DNA of 64,000 bases from Scytonema sp. UIC 10036 (GCF_009725235.1 NZ_WJFC01000004.1:117668-181667), one strand, 5' to 3'; positions 15,794 to 25,527 are shown, counted from the stretch's first letter. Notes: generated from the sequence alone by a model not told the origin. Translations and numbers: made by a program.

Positions 15794-17461
15794 TTACAAC
15801 ACATTACTAAGATATCGGTGAACAAATTGAACGCAAATTGACCCCTCACCGACTCCGGAAGCAACTCGCTTTACCGAACCATGGCGCACATCTCCTACTG
15901 CAAAAATACCGGGGATGTTTGTCTCAAGTAAAAAGGGATCGCGTTCTAATGTCCATCCTTTAATGGGACTCCCATCTTTTTGCAAGTCGGGACCTGTTAA
16001 AATATAACCCCGTTCGTCTCTTGCGATCGCTCCATCTAACCAATCGGTACGAGGAACTGCACCAATAAAAATAAACAGGGAAGTTGCAGGAACAGTCTGT
16101 GTTTCACCAGTTAAGGAATTTTGAAGAGTCAGTGCTTCTAAACTTGTCTCGCCTTTTGCTTCTATTACACTAGTATGTGTCTTTACTGTAATATTTGGTG
16201 TTTCTGCAATTTGCTCGATTAAGTATTGCGACATACTCTTTGTTAAAGAATCAGCACGTACTAACATAGTCACTTGATTGGCGTACCTAGAAAAGTACAT
16301 TGCCGCTTGTCCTGCTGAGTTTGCGCCTCCAATGATGTAAACGTCTTCTCCTTGGCAACTCAAAGCTTCACTCTGCGCTGCACCATAATACACTCCTGCA
16401 CCTGTCAACCGTTCTAGCCCCGGAATATCTAACCGCCGCCACGATACACCTAATGCCAAAATCATGGCATGACAGCTGATTTCATTCCCATCTCCTAATT
16501 GTACAATTCGATACTGATCTTGCAAGCGAATATCTGTAACTTCTTGTGGTGTCAAAATCTCAACCCCAAAGCGTTTTGCCTGAGTGACAGCACGTCGTGC
16601 CAAGTCTCCCCCACTCAGTCCAACAGGAAAGCCAAGGTAATTTTCAATACGCGAACTTGTTCCTGCTTGACCCCCAGGAGCTTCTCGTTCAATCATCACA
16701 GTGCGTAGCCCTTCTGATGCTCCATAGACCGCAGCTGCTAAACCTGCAGGTCCGCCCCCAATGATAATTAAATCGTAGAATGGCTTTTCTGCTTGCGTTC
16801 GCAGCCCAATTTTCTCAGCAACTTGAAGGTTGGTTGGCTGCATGAGATTGGAACCATCACCAAAAAGAACCAGGGGCAATTGTAATCGATCGCACTCAGC
16901 ATAGTCCACTAATTTTTGTGCTTCTTCTGATAGCTCAATATCCAACCACTGATAAGGCAGTTGATTTCGTGCTAAGAAGTCTTTCAGCTGATGGGAATGG
17001 GGAGACCACCGATTGCCAATGACACGTATGCCTTCAAATGGTGGACGGAAATCTGCTAGCCAATAATCCAGCAAATCGTCAAGCACTGGATACAAACGTT
17101 CTTCTGGTGGGTCCCACGGCTTCATCAAGTAGTAATCGATTTTGGTGGTGTTGATGGCGCGAATGGCAGCATCAGTATCTGCATAAGCGGTTAGTAATGC
17201 CCGTTTTGCGTCAGGGAACAGTGACATTGCCTGTTCCAAAAATTCCACTCCAGACATTTGTGGCATCCGTTGATCGGCTAAAAACAATGCCACTGGTTGA
17301 TTGCGGAGCTTGAGTTGTTCTAACGCGTCGAGCGCACTAGCACCAGATTCGGCACGGATGATTCTGAAGCGATCGCCGTACTCTTGGCGTAGATCTCGCG
17401 CCACAGCTTGTAAAACTTCTGGATCGTCGTCCACCGTCATAATTACAGGTTTCGTAGCCAT
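15794..17461 (-). CDS. Response regulator fused to thioredoxin-reductase-like flavoprotein
   Basis: A 555-residue three-part protein. Residues 5-125 are a receiver domain (VDDDP, LADQRMP with phosphoacceptor Asp63, YLMKPWDP with Lys114). Residues about 145-215 form a thioredoxin/glutaredoxin-like fold in which the expected CPxC is replaced by SPHS. Residues 228-555 are a thioredoxin-reductase-like FAD/NAD(P) module (IIIGGGPAGLAAA, APGGQAGTSSRIENYLGFP, IIGGANSAGQAA, GIFAVGDVRHGSVKRVASGVGEGSI). The TrxR redox CxxC is missing; YGAAQSEALSCQ lies there. It therefore probably transfers electrons to something other than thioredoxin, under two-component control. The cognate kinase is not obvious. Confidence 0.88.
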   Translation of the reverse strand: MATKPVIMTVDDDPEVLQAVARDLRQEYGDRFRIIRAESGASALDALEQLKLRNQPVALFLADQRMPQMSGVEFLEQAMSLFPDAKRALLTAYADTDAAIRAINTTKIDYYLMKPWDPPEERLYPVLDDLLDYWLADFRPPFEGIRVIGNRWSPHSHQLKDFLARNQLPYQWLDIELSEEAQKLVDYAECDRLQLPLVLFGDGSNLMQPTNLQVAEKIGLRTQAEKPFYDLIIIGGGPAGLAAAVYGASEGLRTVMIEREAPGGQAGTSSRIENYLGFPVGLSGGDLARRAVTQAKRFGVEILTPQEVTDIRLQDQYRIVQLGDGNEISCHAMILALGVSWRRLDIPGLERLTGAGVYYGAAQSEALSCQGEDVYIIGGANSAGQAAMYFSRYANQVTMLVRADSLTKSMSQYLIEQIAETPNITVKTHTSVIEAKGETSLEALTLQNSLTGETQTVPATSLFIFIGAVPRTDWLDGAIARDERGYILTGPDLQKDGSPIKGWTLERDPFLLETNIPGIFAVGDVRHGSVKRVASGVGEGSICVQFVHRYLSNVL

Positions 17462-17506
17462 AGCGCTTTGACAACCTCCTTTATTAAATTCTTGGTGTAT
17501 TTTACA

Positions 17507-17902
17507 TTACACTAAATATTGGTACAAACCAATTAAAGTGCCGTCTGGGTCTCGAAGATAAGCTGTTTTTAAGTTGTAATATGGATTATTCATAGGTGTA
17601 GCAGTGAAATTCACGCCTTTATGCCTCAATCTCTGATATTCTTCCTCTAAATCTTGTACGACAAAAACTAGAGCTACAGTGTCTTGGCATTCAGCATGAG
17701 CAGGCTTATCAGCATTGTGAATCATTTGTGCCATTTCTTGTCGTCGAAATAAACTTAACCGCATATCTCCGGCTTTAAACTCAGCATATCCGGCTTCTTC
17801 ATCTACCACTGCAACATCAAATTCAATAACCTCTTTGTAGAACAAAAAGCAAGCTTTCCAGTCTTTGACAAGCAATCTTGTATATGCTGTACCAACTTTC
17901 AT
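17507..17902 (-). CDS. VOC (glyoxalase/bleomycin-resistance) family protein
   Basis: A 131-residue single-domain VOC protein: TRLLVKDWKACFLFYKEVIEF, YAEFKAGDMRLSLFRRQEM, VALVFVVQDLEEEYQRL and LRDPDGTLIGLYQYL give the two beta-alpha-beta-beta-beta modules. Metal ligands are not fully obvious, so it could be an enzyme or a binding protein. Downstream of, and probably independent from, the TonB-like gene. Confidence 0.82.
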   Translation of the reverse strand: MKVGTAYTRLLVKDWKACFLFYKEVIEFDVAVVDEEAGYAEFKAGDMRLSLFRRQEMAQMIHNADKPAHAECQDTVALVFVVQDLEEEYQRLRHKGVNFTATPMNNPYYNLKTAYLRDPDGTLIGLYQYLV

Positions 17903-17953
17903 GTTGACCCCATGTGTGTGAATTTAATTATTTATTCTCCTATTTTGCTGTCC

Positions 17954-19501
17954 CTATTGCCCCATGAATAAATCGAGTTGCCCATACACATTGATACTAA
18001 ATGTAAATTCAATGGATAAATAGTTTTCTGAATATGTAGTAGGTAAAGGAGCAAAAGGTGCTGCTCGTTGGACGGCACTTAGTGCAGCTTCATCAATAGC
18101 ATCGAATCCAGATGGTCGTGCAACTTGAAGACCGCTGACTTGACCCGAACGACTAATAGTAAAGTAAAGGACTGTTCGGCGGGAGGATTGGGTAAGCCCT
18201 GGTATCCATTGCTGCTTCACCTGTCGCTGCAATTGTTCGAGATAAGGTCCCAGGTCATCTTTGCGAGCATCAATACCATCCAAAGCTCGATTGGAAGGGT
18301 TAGAGTGGGGTAGGGCGGCTAAACTCTCCTGAATATTACGACTTGATAAACTGACTGGACCACCTAAACGACTTGCTGCTCCTGATGTTCGGGATGGCTT
18401 GACTCTAGGTGGCGTGCTTTGAATTGACCGAGGTTGTAATTGCCTAGAGGAAGGGCTTGCTGCCAGTTTTTGTGTTCGATTTGTTGGTTGATCTGCAGGT
18501 GCAACATTCGTTTGATTGGGTTTAGAGTTTGAAGAAGCGGTACTGCGAGCAATAGTTGTTTGCTGGGGTTTGGGTTGTGATGGGATTGCAGATGGAGTTT
18601 GTGTTGGTTGCGGTTTGGGTGTTGGTAACGTCCTAACGCGAGGCGCAACAGTTGATTGTCTGAGGTTGTTGGTTAGTGCTGTTGTATCGCTTGGAGTGTT
18701 TGTTGGCTGTGGTTTGGGTGTTGATAACGTCCTAATGCGACGCGCAACAGTTGATTGTCTGAGTTTGTTGGTGAGTGCTGTGGTATCGCTTGGCGTTTGT
18801 GTTGGTTGCGGTTTGGGTGTTGGTAACGTCCTCAAGCGACGCGCAACAGTTGATTGTCTGAGTTGGTTGGTGAGTGCTGTTGTATCCCCTGGAGTTTGTG
18901 TTGGTTGCGGTACGTCGGTTGGTGGTACAACAGCTGGAGTTTCCTCTATTTGTGGAAGTTGCGGTTCAGAAGAAGTCTTGGCGGGAATTTCTGATTGAGC
19001 GATTTTAGGTTCTGTTGGTTGCGTGACAGGAGGTGTTACCGTTTTTGATGCTTGAGATTGCGCTTGTTGAGATGACGAATTTGGCGATATGGCTGGTTGT
19101 TGCGTTGGTTGTTTTGGTGGCGATACTGTTGCTGGTTTTGGTTCGGGTAAGGTTTGAGGGCGAACAGCAGGGGGCTTAGATTCTGCTGGGGATGCCGACT
19201 TTTTAACAGAAATTGAACTTTTCTGTTTGACTTTGCCACCGTTAACTGAATCTCTAGCAGCGCGTTTTAAGGTTACTGGAGGTGTCTTTGCTGGTTCGGG
19301 AGGAACTTCAAGATATTCTATAGGAATGGGTTGGGAAAGTTCTCTCTCTCGATTGGGCTTAAAAACTTGCATCCAATAATCGACGCCAAATAATATGATG
19401 GCGTGTAGGAAAATTGAAGCGACTATGTAGAAGAGCAAATCTTTAGGAAGGCGATCGCTCTGTTCTGTTTTTTCCGGCTGTAATGTATAAGACTTAACCA
19501 T
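17954..19501 (-). CDS. TonB-like energy-transduction protein with Pro/Thr/Gln-rich linker
   Basis: A 515-residue protein. One N-terminal membrane helix (LLFYIVASIFLHAIILFGV, about 22-40) is followed by a very long Pro/Gln/Thr/Ser-rich linker and a C-terminal TonB domain (YLEQLQRQVKQQWIP, VLYFTISRSGQVSGLQV, FDAIDEAALSAVQRAAPFAPLP). The linker contains three tandem copies of a 33-residue unit (TPSDTTALTNKLRQSTVARR plus a PKPQ-rich segment; DNA period 99 bp, about 18597-18893). It should span the periplasm and couple the proton motive force to outer-membrane transport. No ExbBD or TonB-dependent receptor is adjacent. Confidence 0.85.
   Translation of the reverse strand: MVKSYTLQPEKTEQSDRLPKDLLFYIVASIFLHAIILFGVDYWMQVFKPNRERELSQPIPIEYLEVPPEPAKTPPVTLKRAARDSVNGGKVKQKSSISVKKSASPAESKPPAVRPQTLPEPKPATVSPPKQPTQQPAISPNSSSQQAQSQASKTVTPPVTQPTEPKIAQSEIPAKTSSEPQLPQIEETPAVVPPTDVPQPTQTPGDTTALTNQLRQSTVARRLRTLPTPKPQPTQTPSDTTALTNKLRQSTVARRIRTLSTPKPQPTNTPSDTTALTNNLRQSTVAPRVRTLPTPKPQPTQTPSAIPSQPKPQQTTIARSTASSNSKPNQTNVAPADQPTNRTQKLAASPSSRQLQPRSIQSTPPRVKPSRTSGAASRLGGPVSLSSRNIQESLAALPHSNPSNRALDGIDARKDDLGPYLEQLQRQVKQQWIPGLTQSSRRTVLYFTISRSGQVSGLQVARPSGFDAIDEAALSAVQRAAPFAPLPTTYSENYLSIEFTFSINVYGQLDLFMGQ
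18597..18893. repeat. 99-bp in-frame tandem repeat inside the TonB-like gene
   Basis: Three near-identical units start near 18597, 18696 and 18795, each beginning gtttgtg/gtttgttg-like and encoding 33 residues. Differences are mostly single bases, suggesting recent duplication or ongoing gene conversion. Confidence 0.85.
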
Positions 19502-19681
19502 AGCGAGCTAGCGTCCTATTGTTTCAACAGCAGCCTCAAAACTCTATTTAACATTATTTTCGGTATGCCCCAGCTATGCATAAAGAGTGTTTTTTTCCTT
19601 AATAATAAGAAGATTACCGAAAGACCTGTGCTGCTGTCTTTCATGTTCTTGCGGAAAATGTTCTTATCTTGCTCAAAGATA

Positions 19682-19748
19682 TGTGGAGAAACCTAACAAA
19701 GGCATGGAAATGTTGGGTTTCGTTCCTCAACCCAACCTACGTGTTTTC
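19682..19748. repeat. Fragment of the MITE-like family
   Basis: The segment gtggagaaacctaac through the core hairpin to cctacgtgttttc matches the inner part of the copy at 3515. It lies between the divergent starts/ends of the TonB-like gene and the adhesin gene, and has no terminal CAATACT. Confidence 0.7.
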
Positions 19749-19761
19749 TACTCCCTACTCC

Positions 19762-22362
19762 CTACCCCCTATCCCCTCCATCACAACTGGGAACTGGCAA
19801 ACCAGCAATAGCTAATGGTACCATTGCCACCAACTCCAACTCGCCTTTGGAATTCATTACCCATCCTTTCGCTTCCACAATGCTTTCGTCTGGTATTTGC
19901 GTTCTATGAGACTGCTTGTTAATTATTTGAGGTTGACTTTCTGCTTGTTGGGAGTCTGGCAAATTCCGCATATCATACCATAAAGTCTGGCCTCGTAGCG
20001 TATTATCGGGGTTTTCTGGTAATCCACCTCGTCCACTAAAGACTAAACTGTTGTTTCTTGCTGCCGTAGGGCAACCTGTAGCAATTTGTTGGGAGGGATC
20101 GGTTAAAGTTGTTGGTAGTTCCACCGACCCGCGAGAAAGATCTACACCAGGGGTGTTGACTTGCACCGTACCATTAAATTCCAGTCCTAGTTCTGAGGAG
20201 GCAGTAATATCACTCTCTAAAGTCTGTTGTTGGCGAACTTGGCTACCAAAAATACCTTGGGCATTGATGGCTACCCTTCCGCCAAAACCTTGTTGAGCAT
20301 TTGCAGTTATGTCACTATTTTCTACAGCGACTAAAGAATTGGTAGAAATACTAAGATTTCCACCAAGGGAACTGTTGAGGGCGTTGGTAGTCATCCTACT
20401 TCCTTGACTTATTACTATGTTTTGCGATTGGATTGTAATGTTTCCAAAATCGCCGGCGTTTGTATCGGCAGTAATTGTGCCTTGTTTCATGAGTAGAAAA
20501 AGGACATTCATCTGAATACTACCAGCTGCCCCTGTACCAGGAGGAAGTTTGTTTTGACTTTGGAAGTTGCTAACACTAATAGTAGCCCCATCACGAATCG
20601 TTAACTGATTAGCATTGACAGTGATATTGCCTCCATCACCACTCTCTTGGATGGCGCTAGCAAATAAGCCACTACGAGTTGTTTTGCTAACTCCTATCAA
20701 TTCAACATTGTTAGCGTTAACTTGCAAATTCCCCGCATCTCCCAAGCTAGAAGTTGCAGAAACGACTTGGCCACCTTCCACAAGACGCAAATTTTGGGTT
20801 TGAATCTTCACGTTTCCACCCTGACCGATACCAGAATTGGGAAATCCTGATACTTTTTCGACTGCAGCTGCAAGTATACTGGGGTTTTCGTCACTTTCAC
20901 CTGTAAAAATGTCTGTATATTCTGCGACACCTTTTACTTCTATATCGGAAGCTTTGATAGTTAGGTCTCCAGCATTCCCAGAGCCAAAGGTCGTTGTGGT
21001 AATTTGAGCACCCGCTAAAACTCTTAAATTTTCAGTTTCAATAATTAAGTTACCTCCATTGCCAGTGGCTCCTGGTGTAACTGGGGAAGCGAGACCACTT
21101 GCTGCTAGTCGAGAATCGCCAACAAGTTGAATATCCGCAGCTTTGACATATAAATCACCTGCAGAACCAATCCCAAAAGTGGCACCTTGTATTTGACCTC
21201 CATCAATCACCTGTAAGGATTTACTTTCGATAGTGATGTTGCTGCCATCTCCTGTTGCGTTTGGTGCAACATCAGCAAATATACCACTGTAATATTGACT
21301 GTTTGAATTATCAACTATTCCTTGTATCTTTACGGATTCTGACGCCAAGATATTGAGTGTTCCTGAAGTGCCATTCCCTAAAGTGTCTGTAACAATGACT
21401 GAACCATTAGTCAGGCTAATGTTTTTACCTCGCAGTTGTATACTACCTGCACTGTTGCCACTAGTATCAATAGATGCTGCATTCAACAATTCTATATGAC
21501 TGTAATTAATTCCTTGCCCTGGTTCAAGTTGTAGTTGTTGGTTGTTGTTGATTAAAGAAACTTCACCATTCTTGACTGACCAAATTTCCACTTTTCCTTC
21601 TGGAAGGGTGATATTTCCACCATCCAAAACCACATTCGCACCCACCAAAGCTATGGTTTTACCTGTTTGGGTTCCGTAATGCAATCCTAATGGACGGTTA
21701 CTACGATCTACATAACCAGAGTCAAAGGAAAATCCTAAATTGTGACCATTTCCGTTGACACGAATACTACTGTTAGGATTCGACCCGTACTGCAAGCCAA
21801 TAGGAACACTAATTGTTAGCAGTGGATTGGCTGTAGAGTTGGTGGCAATAAATTCCGTACCGTCAGCAAATTTTAGTTTATCTGCAGTGGTGGCAAAAAA
21901 AGAACCACCTATATCTAAACGGGCATTTTCTCCAAAGATAATACCACTGGGATTGATCAGAAAGAGGTTGGCACGACCAATATCTGTAGTACCTTCTATA
22001 AGTGTTTGAATAGTGCCGTTAATTTGAGAAGGCAACCCGCCAGTGATACGGGTGATAATGTTCTCAATACCTTGAGGATGAACGAATCGAGCTGTGTCTC
22101 CCAATTTGATGGAGAAATCTTTTAAGCTGTGGAAAAGATTGGTACCTTTGTTAGGTTGCCCGCCTCCAGTAATTTCATAGACCCCCCCACCATTATTGTT
22201 GATATTAGTAGGTAGGCTACCATCTGGAGTTATTTGGGTTTGTGCTCTAGCTGGTAATGGGGTATTCCAAACCAGAGAAATAGTAATAAGATGATATACG
22301 TATCTTCTTTGAAAACAGAAATATAAAGCTTTTTGTAAAATTATTCTCAATTTAAAAAACAT
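19762..22362 (-). CDS. Two-partner-secretion filamentous hemagglutinin-like exoprotein (TpsA)
   Basis: An 866-residue secreted protein. After a signal peptide (hydrophobic region about 10-40, with ARAQTQ) comes the TPS domain: ITPDGSLPTNINNN, GTNLFHSLKDFSI, FVHPQGIENIITRITGG, NLFLINPSGIIFGENARLDIGGSFFATTA. The rest is a right-handed beta-helix of short repeats (GDGSNITIES, GNAGDLTIKAS, GDGGNITVNA). It would be exported by an outer-membrane TpsB pore, none of which lies in this window. The C-terminus ends with a Cys pair region (GLPVPSCDGG), possibly a surface anchor. Likely an adhesin or surface structure. Confidence 0.88.
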   Translation of the reverse strand: MFFKLRIILQKALYFCFQRRYVYHLITISLVWNTPLPARAQTQITPDGSLPTNINNNGGGVYEITGGGQPNKGTNLFHSLKDFSIKLGDTARFVHPQGIENIITRITGGLPSQINGTIQTLIEGTTDIGRANLFLINPSGIIFGENARLDIGGSFFATTADKLKFADGTEFIATNSTANPLLTISVPIGLQYGSNPNSSIRVNGNGHNLGFSFDSGYVDRSNRPLGLHYGTQTGKTIALVGANVVLDGGNITLPEGKVEIWSVKNGEVSLINNNQQLQLEPGQGINYSHIELLNAASIDTSGNSAGSIQLRGKNISLTNGSVIVTDTLGNGTSGTLNILASESVKIQGIVDNSNSQYYSGIFADVAPNATGDGSNITIESKSLQVIDGGQIQGATFGIGSAGDLYVKAADIQLVGDSRLAASGLASPVTPGATGNGGNLIIETENLRVLAGAQITTTTFGSGNAGDLTIKASDIEVKGVAEYTDIFTGESDENPSILAAAVEKVSGFPNSGIGQGGNVKIQTQNLRLVEGGQVVSATSSLGDAGNLQVNANNVELIGVSKTTRSGLFASAIQESGDGGNITVNANQLTIRDGATISVSNFQSQNKLPPGTGAAGSIQMNVLFLLMKQGTITADTNAGDFGNITIQSQNIVISQGSRMTTNALNSSLGGNLSISTNSLVAVENSDITANAQQGFGGRVAINAQGIFGSQVRQQQTLESDITASSELGLEFNGTVQVNTPGVDLSRGSVELPTTLTDPSQQIATGCPTAARNNSLVFSGRGGLPENPDNTLRGQTLWYDMRNLPDSQQAESQPQIINKQSHRTQIPDESIVEAKGWVMNSKGELELVAMVPLAIAGLPVPSCDGGDRG

Positions 22363-22414
22363 ATTATTGTACTGTTCTTAATACAGGAAAATTTTACCTG
22401 ATTTTGAGATATAC

Positions 22415-22470
22415 GTAGGGTGAGCATTTCTTTTTAAAAGCCTTATGTGCTAGGCTTTAGCCCACCCTAC
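22415..22470. repeat. Hairpin repeat (gtagggtg ... caccctac)
   Basis: Arms GTAGGGTG and CACCCTAC enclose about 40 bases, with an internal gctttagc. It lies between the adhesin start and the metalloprotease stop. A relative of the common cyanobacterial gggctttagcccaccctac repeat. Confidence 0.65.
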
Positions 22471-22575
22471 TTTAAATGGTATGGACAAATGGCACAGAGA
22501 AACTTCTTATTAAATATTACAATTACCTTCTGCCATCTGCCTTTCTTCGGTAATTGATGCATTTGGTTGCTACGT

Positions 22576-24105
22576 TTATCTTAAACCTAATTGTCCATAA
22601 TACTCTCTCCATTTTCCGAAACCAGAAGTCCGCCATAATATACAATGAGATGTGTTATTGTTCTGTGAATTATTGCAAACCTCTGCTAAAGCAGAATCTT
22701 GTGAATACGCTGAAAGAGGAGTAAGGTCATCAACATCATCGCTATCATCGACATTATTGTTCTGCGTGTTGTTAACGTCTAAAGTGATGGGATTTACGAG
22801 TAGTGGGGGATCGATCAGAATCCAAGTTGAAGAATTGGCAAGTTTGTATTCTGCTGTCGCTTTGGCTCGCTCGTACAGGCTTGGTAGAATAGCTCCCAAT
22901 TGGTTCAGTGACTTAGCTTCCGATCGCACGTCCCAACCAATTAAATCGAATGCAATGAGATCCGCGCTGGCGATCGCCTCTCTTTGACCGGTTCGTAGAT
23001 AAGGCTCCATGACAGCGTTTTTGTCTTGGTTCCAATGAGAGGCTTGGTTTCCATCTCCACCTAGTGTAGTATCTCCTGTTGACATATACTCAACCTTTGA
23101 CAACCCTAAATCGAAAGTTGTGAAAGCAACTTTACCGGGTGATAAATCTGGTATTCCCATGGTAATCAAGCTGTAATTATCACCCAATACAATCTTGTCT
23201 TTGCTTTGATTGGAGAAGCGGTATAGATCTAGTGGAGTGATACTGTCTTCTACAACAGACTCTTCTATAGGTATACCTCTGGTTTTGTCATTTTTGATTG
23301 CCAACTGTAAGTTAGGATTATCTACTCCACTGATAAAACCGAGAGTGTGACCTATTTCGTGTACAGCCATACTTAAAAAGTCTAATGTGTCAGACGGAAT
23401 TTGGTTGCTGGTCAAGTTATAGCTCCATGTCAATGGGATACCTGATGAGGAGTTACTGAGTTTGTTTAAAACAATATGACCGTCAAAATTTAAATCGTTG
23501 CTGGGAAGTAGTTCTAAGGCTTTGGCATTAGCACGAGCAAGTTGGATATCATCAATGCCTGATAATACGCGCTCGTTAACCATCACACTTAACTCAGAAG
23601 CCTCTCCATTGTTTCCTTTTTGCAGGTTTTTGTAGGCAATTTTATCATTCAGCGATTTTTTACCTGCAGAAAGTTTAGAGAGGAAATTTTGGTATGGAGT
23701 TTCGGATACTAACTTCTCCACTGTTGCGCTTCCCAAAACGCCTCTAGGCATGTGATTGGTAGTTGTTACAAATAACTTGATAGTAACATCATCAGCTAAC
23801 AGTTCTGACCATAGCTGGGCTGCTACTTCCGTTGCAATCATTTGTGTTAATGTAATCTCAGCTCCATAATAGATCTCGAAGTTTGTGTTTGTTGTCGAGT
23901 TTATAGTATACGTAGTTTTTGCCAGTGCCAGTGTTGAGTTACCAATAATCGCAATGCAAAGAAGTAATGGTAGCAACAACCATTTTCTCAAATGAGTATC
24001 TGGCTTTATTTTAATTCTACCACTGTACACAAGAGGCTTGTGAGTTCTAATGCTTCTCATTGCCAGTTTGCAACCAATTAAGAAATGCTTTATCTTTCGG
24101 GTCAT
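22576..24105 (-). CDS. Secreted zinc metalloprotease (NF038122-like)
   Basis: A 509-residue protein. A long basic N-terminus precedes a signal-peptide-like helix (residues 41-62, WLLLPLLLCIAIIG..., ALA). The catalytic domain holds AVHEIGHTLGFISG with zinc ligands His249 and His253 and Glu250 as base, and an INSTTNTNFEIYYG start typical of cyanobacterial/PEP-CTERM-associated NF038122 proteases. A mid region with TGDTTLGGDGNQASHWNQDKNAVMEPYL contains a probable third ligand and Met-turn (ASHW...VMEP). The C-terminus has a short acidic Asn/Asp stretch. Transcribed in the same direction as, and upstream of, the adhesin, it may process it. Confidence 0.82.
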   Translation of the reverse strand: MTRKIKHFLIGCKLAMRSIRTHKPLVYSGRIKIKPDTHLRKWLLLPLLLCIAIIGNSTLALAKTTYTINSTTNTNFEIYYGAEITLTQMIATEVAAQLWSELLADDVTIKLFVTTTNHMPRGVLGSATVEKLVSETPYQNFLSKLSAGKKSLNDKIAYKNLQKGNNGEASELSVMVNERVLSGIDDIQLARANAKALELLPSNDLNFDGHIVLNKLSNSSSGIPLTWSYNLTSNQIPSDTLDFLSMAVHEIGHTLGFISGVDNPNLQLAIKNDKTRGIPIEESVVEDSITPLDLYRFSNQSKDKIVLGDNYSLITMGIPDLSPGKVAFTTFDLGLSKVEYMSTGDTTLGGDGNQASHWNQDKNAVMEPYLRTGQREAIASADLIAFDLIGWDVRSEAKSLNQLGAILPSLYERAKATAEYKLANSSTWILIDPPLLVNPITLDVNNTQNNNVDDSDDVDDLTPLSAYSQDSALAEVCNNSQNNNTSHCILWRTSGFGKWREYYGQLGLR

Positions 24106-24738
24106 GAAAATCTTTTAACTAACTATCCTGCTACATGATTGGACGTAAATACATTTAGACTTACTTGAAAAAATTCATATACCCGGATTTTATTTTACCA
24201 GTAAATATACTAGAATCCATTTAGACTAGTTCTATCTGCAAAACACAAAGTAGGGTGCAACACTGCTCAGTTAGTCCTGCTGCAAAGTACAAAGAGCTGC
24301 CAGCCCCCCTTTATAAGGAGAGCACTTCCAGGTGCGAAAACCAATTCAGGTCTAATGCAATGTAACAAATTTAACAAAAAAAATCAAAAATTGCTATAAC
24401 AATCCTATTCGATTTGTGAGATAATGTCGCTCCTCCGAAACCCAGTATCTGGGAGATACTAGTTTTTTATTTTATGAAATAAATTACAATGGCTATTTTT
24501 CTTTAAAAAAATGATATTGAGCTTAAAAAAAAATAAGTTTAAATTTTTGCAAAAATACCAGCTTTAGGTGTAATATTAGTAACAAAAAGAAAACCAAATG
24601 TTTAAAACAAGCAAATGTCATGATTTTCAGGGTGTGAATCAGTTAACCGCAAACTTTAATAACGGTACATAAACATTAAATATTAATATTTAACCCTCAT
24701 TTAACCCTCTCAAAAACTCTAAACGCACATTATAGTAT
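24106..24738. other. Long AT-rich divergent intergenic region
   Basis: 633 bases between divergent genes (metalloprotease and DUF928). It contains a candidate hairpin at 24444-24470, runs of A and T, and no convincing ORF. The base composition (very AT-rich from about 24470 to 24700) suits promoters for both transcription units. Confidence 0.6.
24444..24470 (+). terminator. Hairpin followed by T-run inside the divergent intergenic region
   Basis: AGTATCT-ggg-AGATACT forms a perfect 7-bp stem with a 3-nt loop, followed within two bases by TTTTTTATTTT. No plus-strand gene ends here, so it may terminate an upstream leader or small RNA starting in 24240-24440, or be fortuitous. Confidence 0.4.
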
Positions 24739-25500
24739 ATGCAAAATCAGCGTAACTCCGTGCCCAAATTCCTCCTCTTGGGAAGAGCTCTGTTCGTGTT
24801 AGTGTTTTTTACACCTACATGGGATGGGCTGGAAGCGGCTCAAGTAACTTTCAAACCTCCACGGCTACCAGCACCAAGACAGTCAACAGGAGGAGCTTCT
24901 CGAGATGGGAACAATTGCCTCATGGCTGAAAACGTAGGAGATACAGCCTCGATCACCGCCTTACTCCCGTCAAGCAGAATTGGTTTGACTGTAAAAGAGC
25001 GTCCGACAATATTAGTCTACATTCCGCCTACTACTGCCAAAACAGCATTGTTTAGCGTACATGATGAGCAAGCCAAAAACCACTACCAAAAAACCATCAA
25101 TTTACCTGCAAAACCGGGCGTGATGGCAATCAAACTCCCTAACTCCGCACCCGGAATCAAGCCCGGTAAGAATTATCAATGGTCTTTGGCAATGATTTGC
25201 TCATCTGAATTAGAGCCAGATAGCCCACTCGTCAGTGGATGGATTCAACGAGTTCAATATCCAGGAGGCTTGAAAAATCAAAGCAACTCGTCTCCTTCTC
25301 TAGAGTTGGCTTCTCACTTAGCCAAACAAGGTATTTGGTATGATACTATTTTTGAACTGGCTAAATTAAGGCAAGCTGAGCCTCATAACCAAACTATACA
25401 GTCTTCTTGGCAACAACTGTTAAATGCTGTAGGTTTAAATGCGATCGCCAATGCACCTTTGGCACCGCGATCGACTTATTTGACTTATGGGGATGAATAG
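24739..25500 (+). CDS. DUF928 family exported protein
   Basis: A 253-residue protein. The N-terminal hydrophobic region (FLLLGRALFVLVFFTPTW) is a signal peptide. The DUF928 body follows: VTFKPPRLPAPRQSTGGASRDG (characteristic opening), ITALLPSSRIGLTVKERPTILVYIPPTT, YQWSLAMICSSELEPDSPLVSGWI and LASHLAKQGIWYDTIFELAKLRQAEPHN. DUF928 proteins are cyanobacterial and often sit beside CHASE2 kinases and CHAT proteins, as here. It probably acts in the periplasm as a binding or accessory protein for the downstream sensor; that role is inference. Confidence 0.85.
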   Translation: MQNQRNSVPKFLLLGRALFVLVFFTPTWDGLEAAQVTFKPPRLPAPRQSTGGASRDGNNCLMAENVGDTASITALLPSSRIGLTVKERPTILVYIPPTTAKTALFSVHDEQAKNHYQKTINLPAKPGVMAIKLPNSAPGIKPGKNYQWSLAMICSSELEPDSPLVSGWIQRVQYPGGLKNQSNSSPSLELASHLAKQGIWYDTIFELAKLRQAEPHNQTIQSSWQQLLNAVGLNAIANAPLAPRSTYLTYGDE

Positions 25501-25527
25501 AGCAGTAAGGCGCAAGATGTTTGGTGA

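Noticed and set aside
18516..18998. Plus-strand frame rich in Gly, Val, Cys
   Set aside because: Exact antisense of the repetitive linker of the TonB-like gene.
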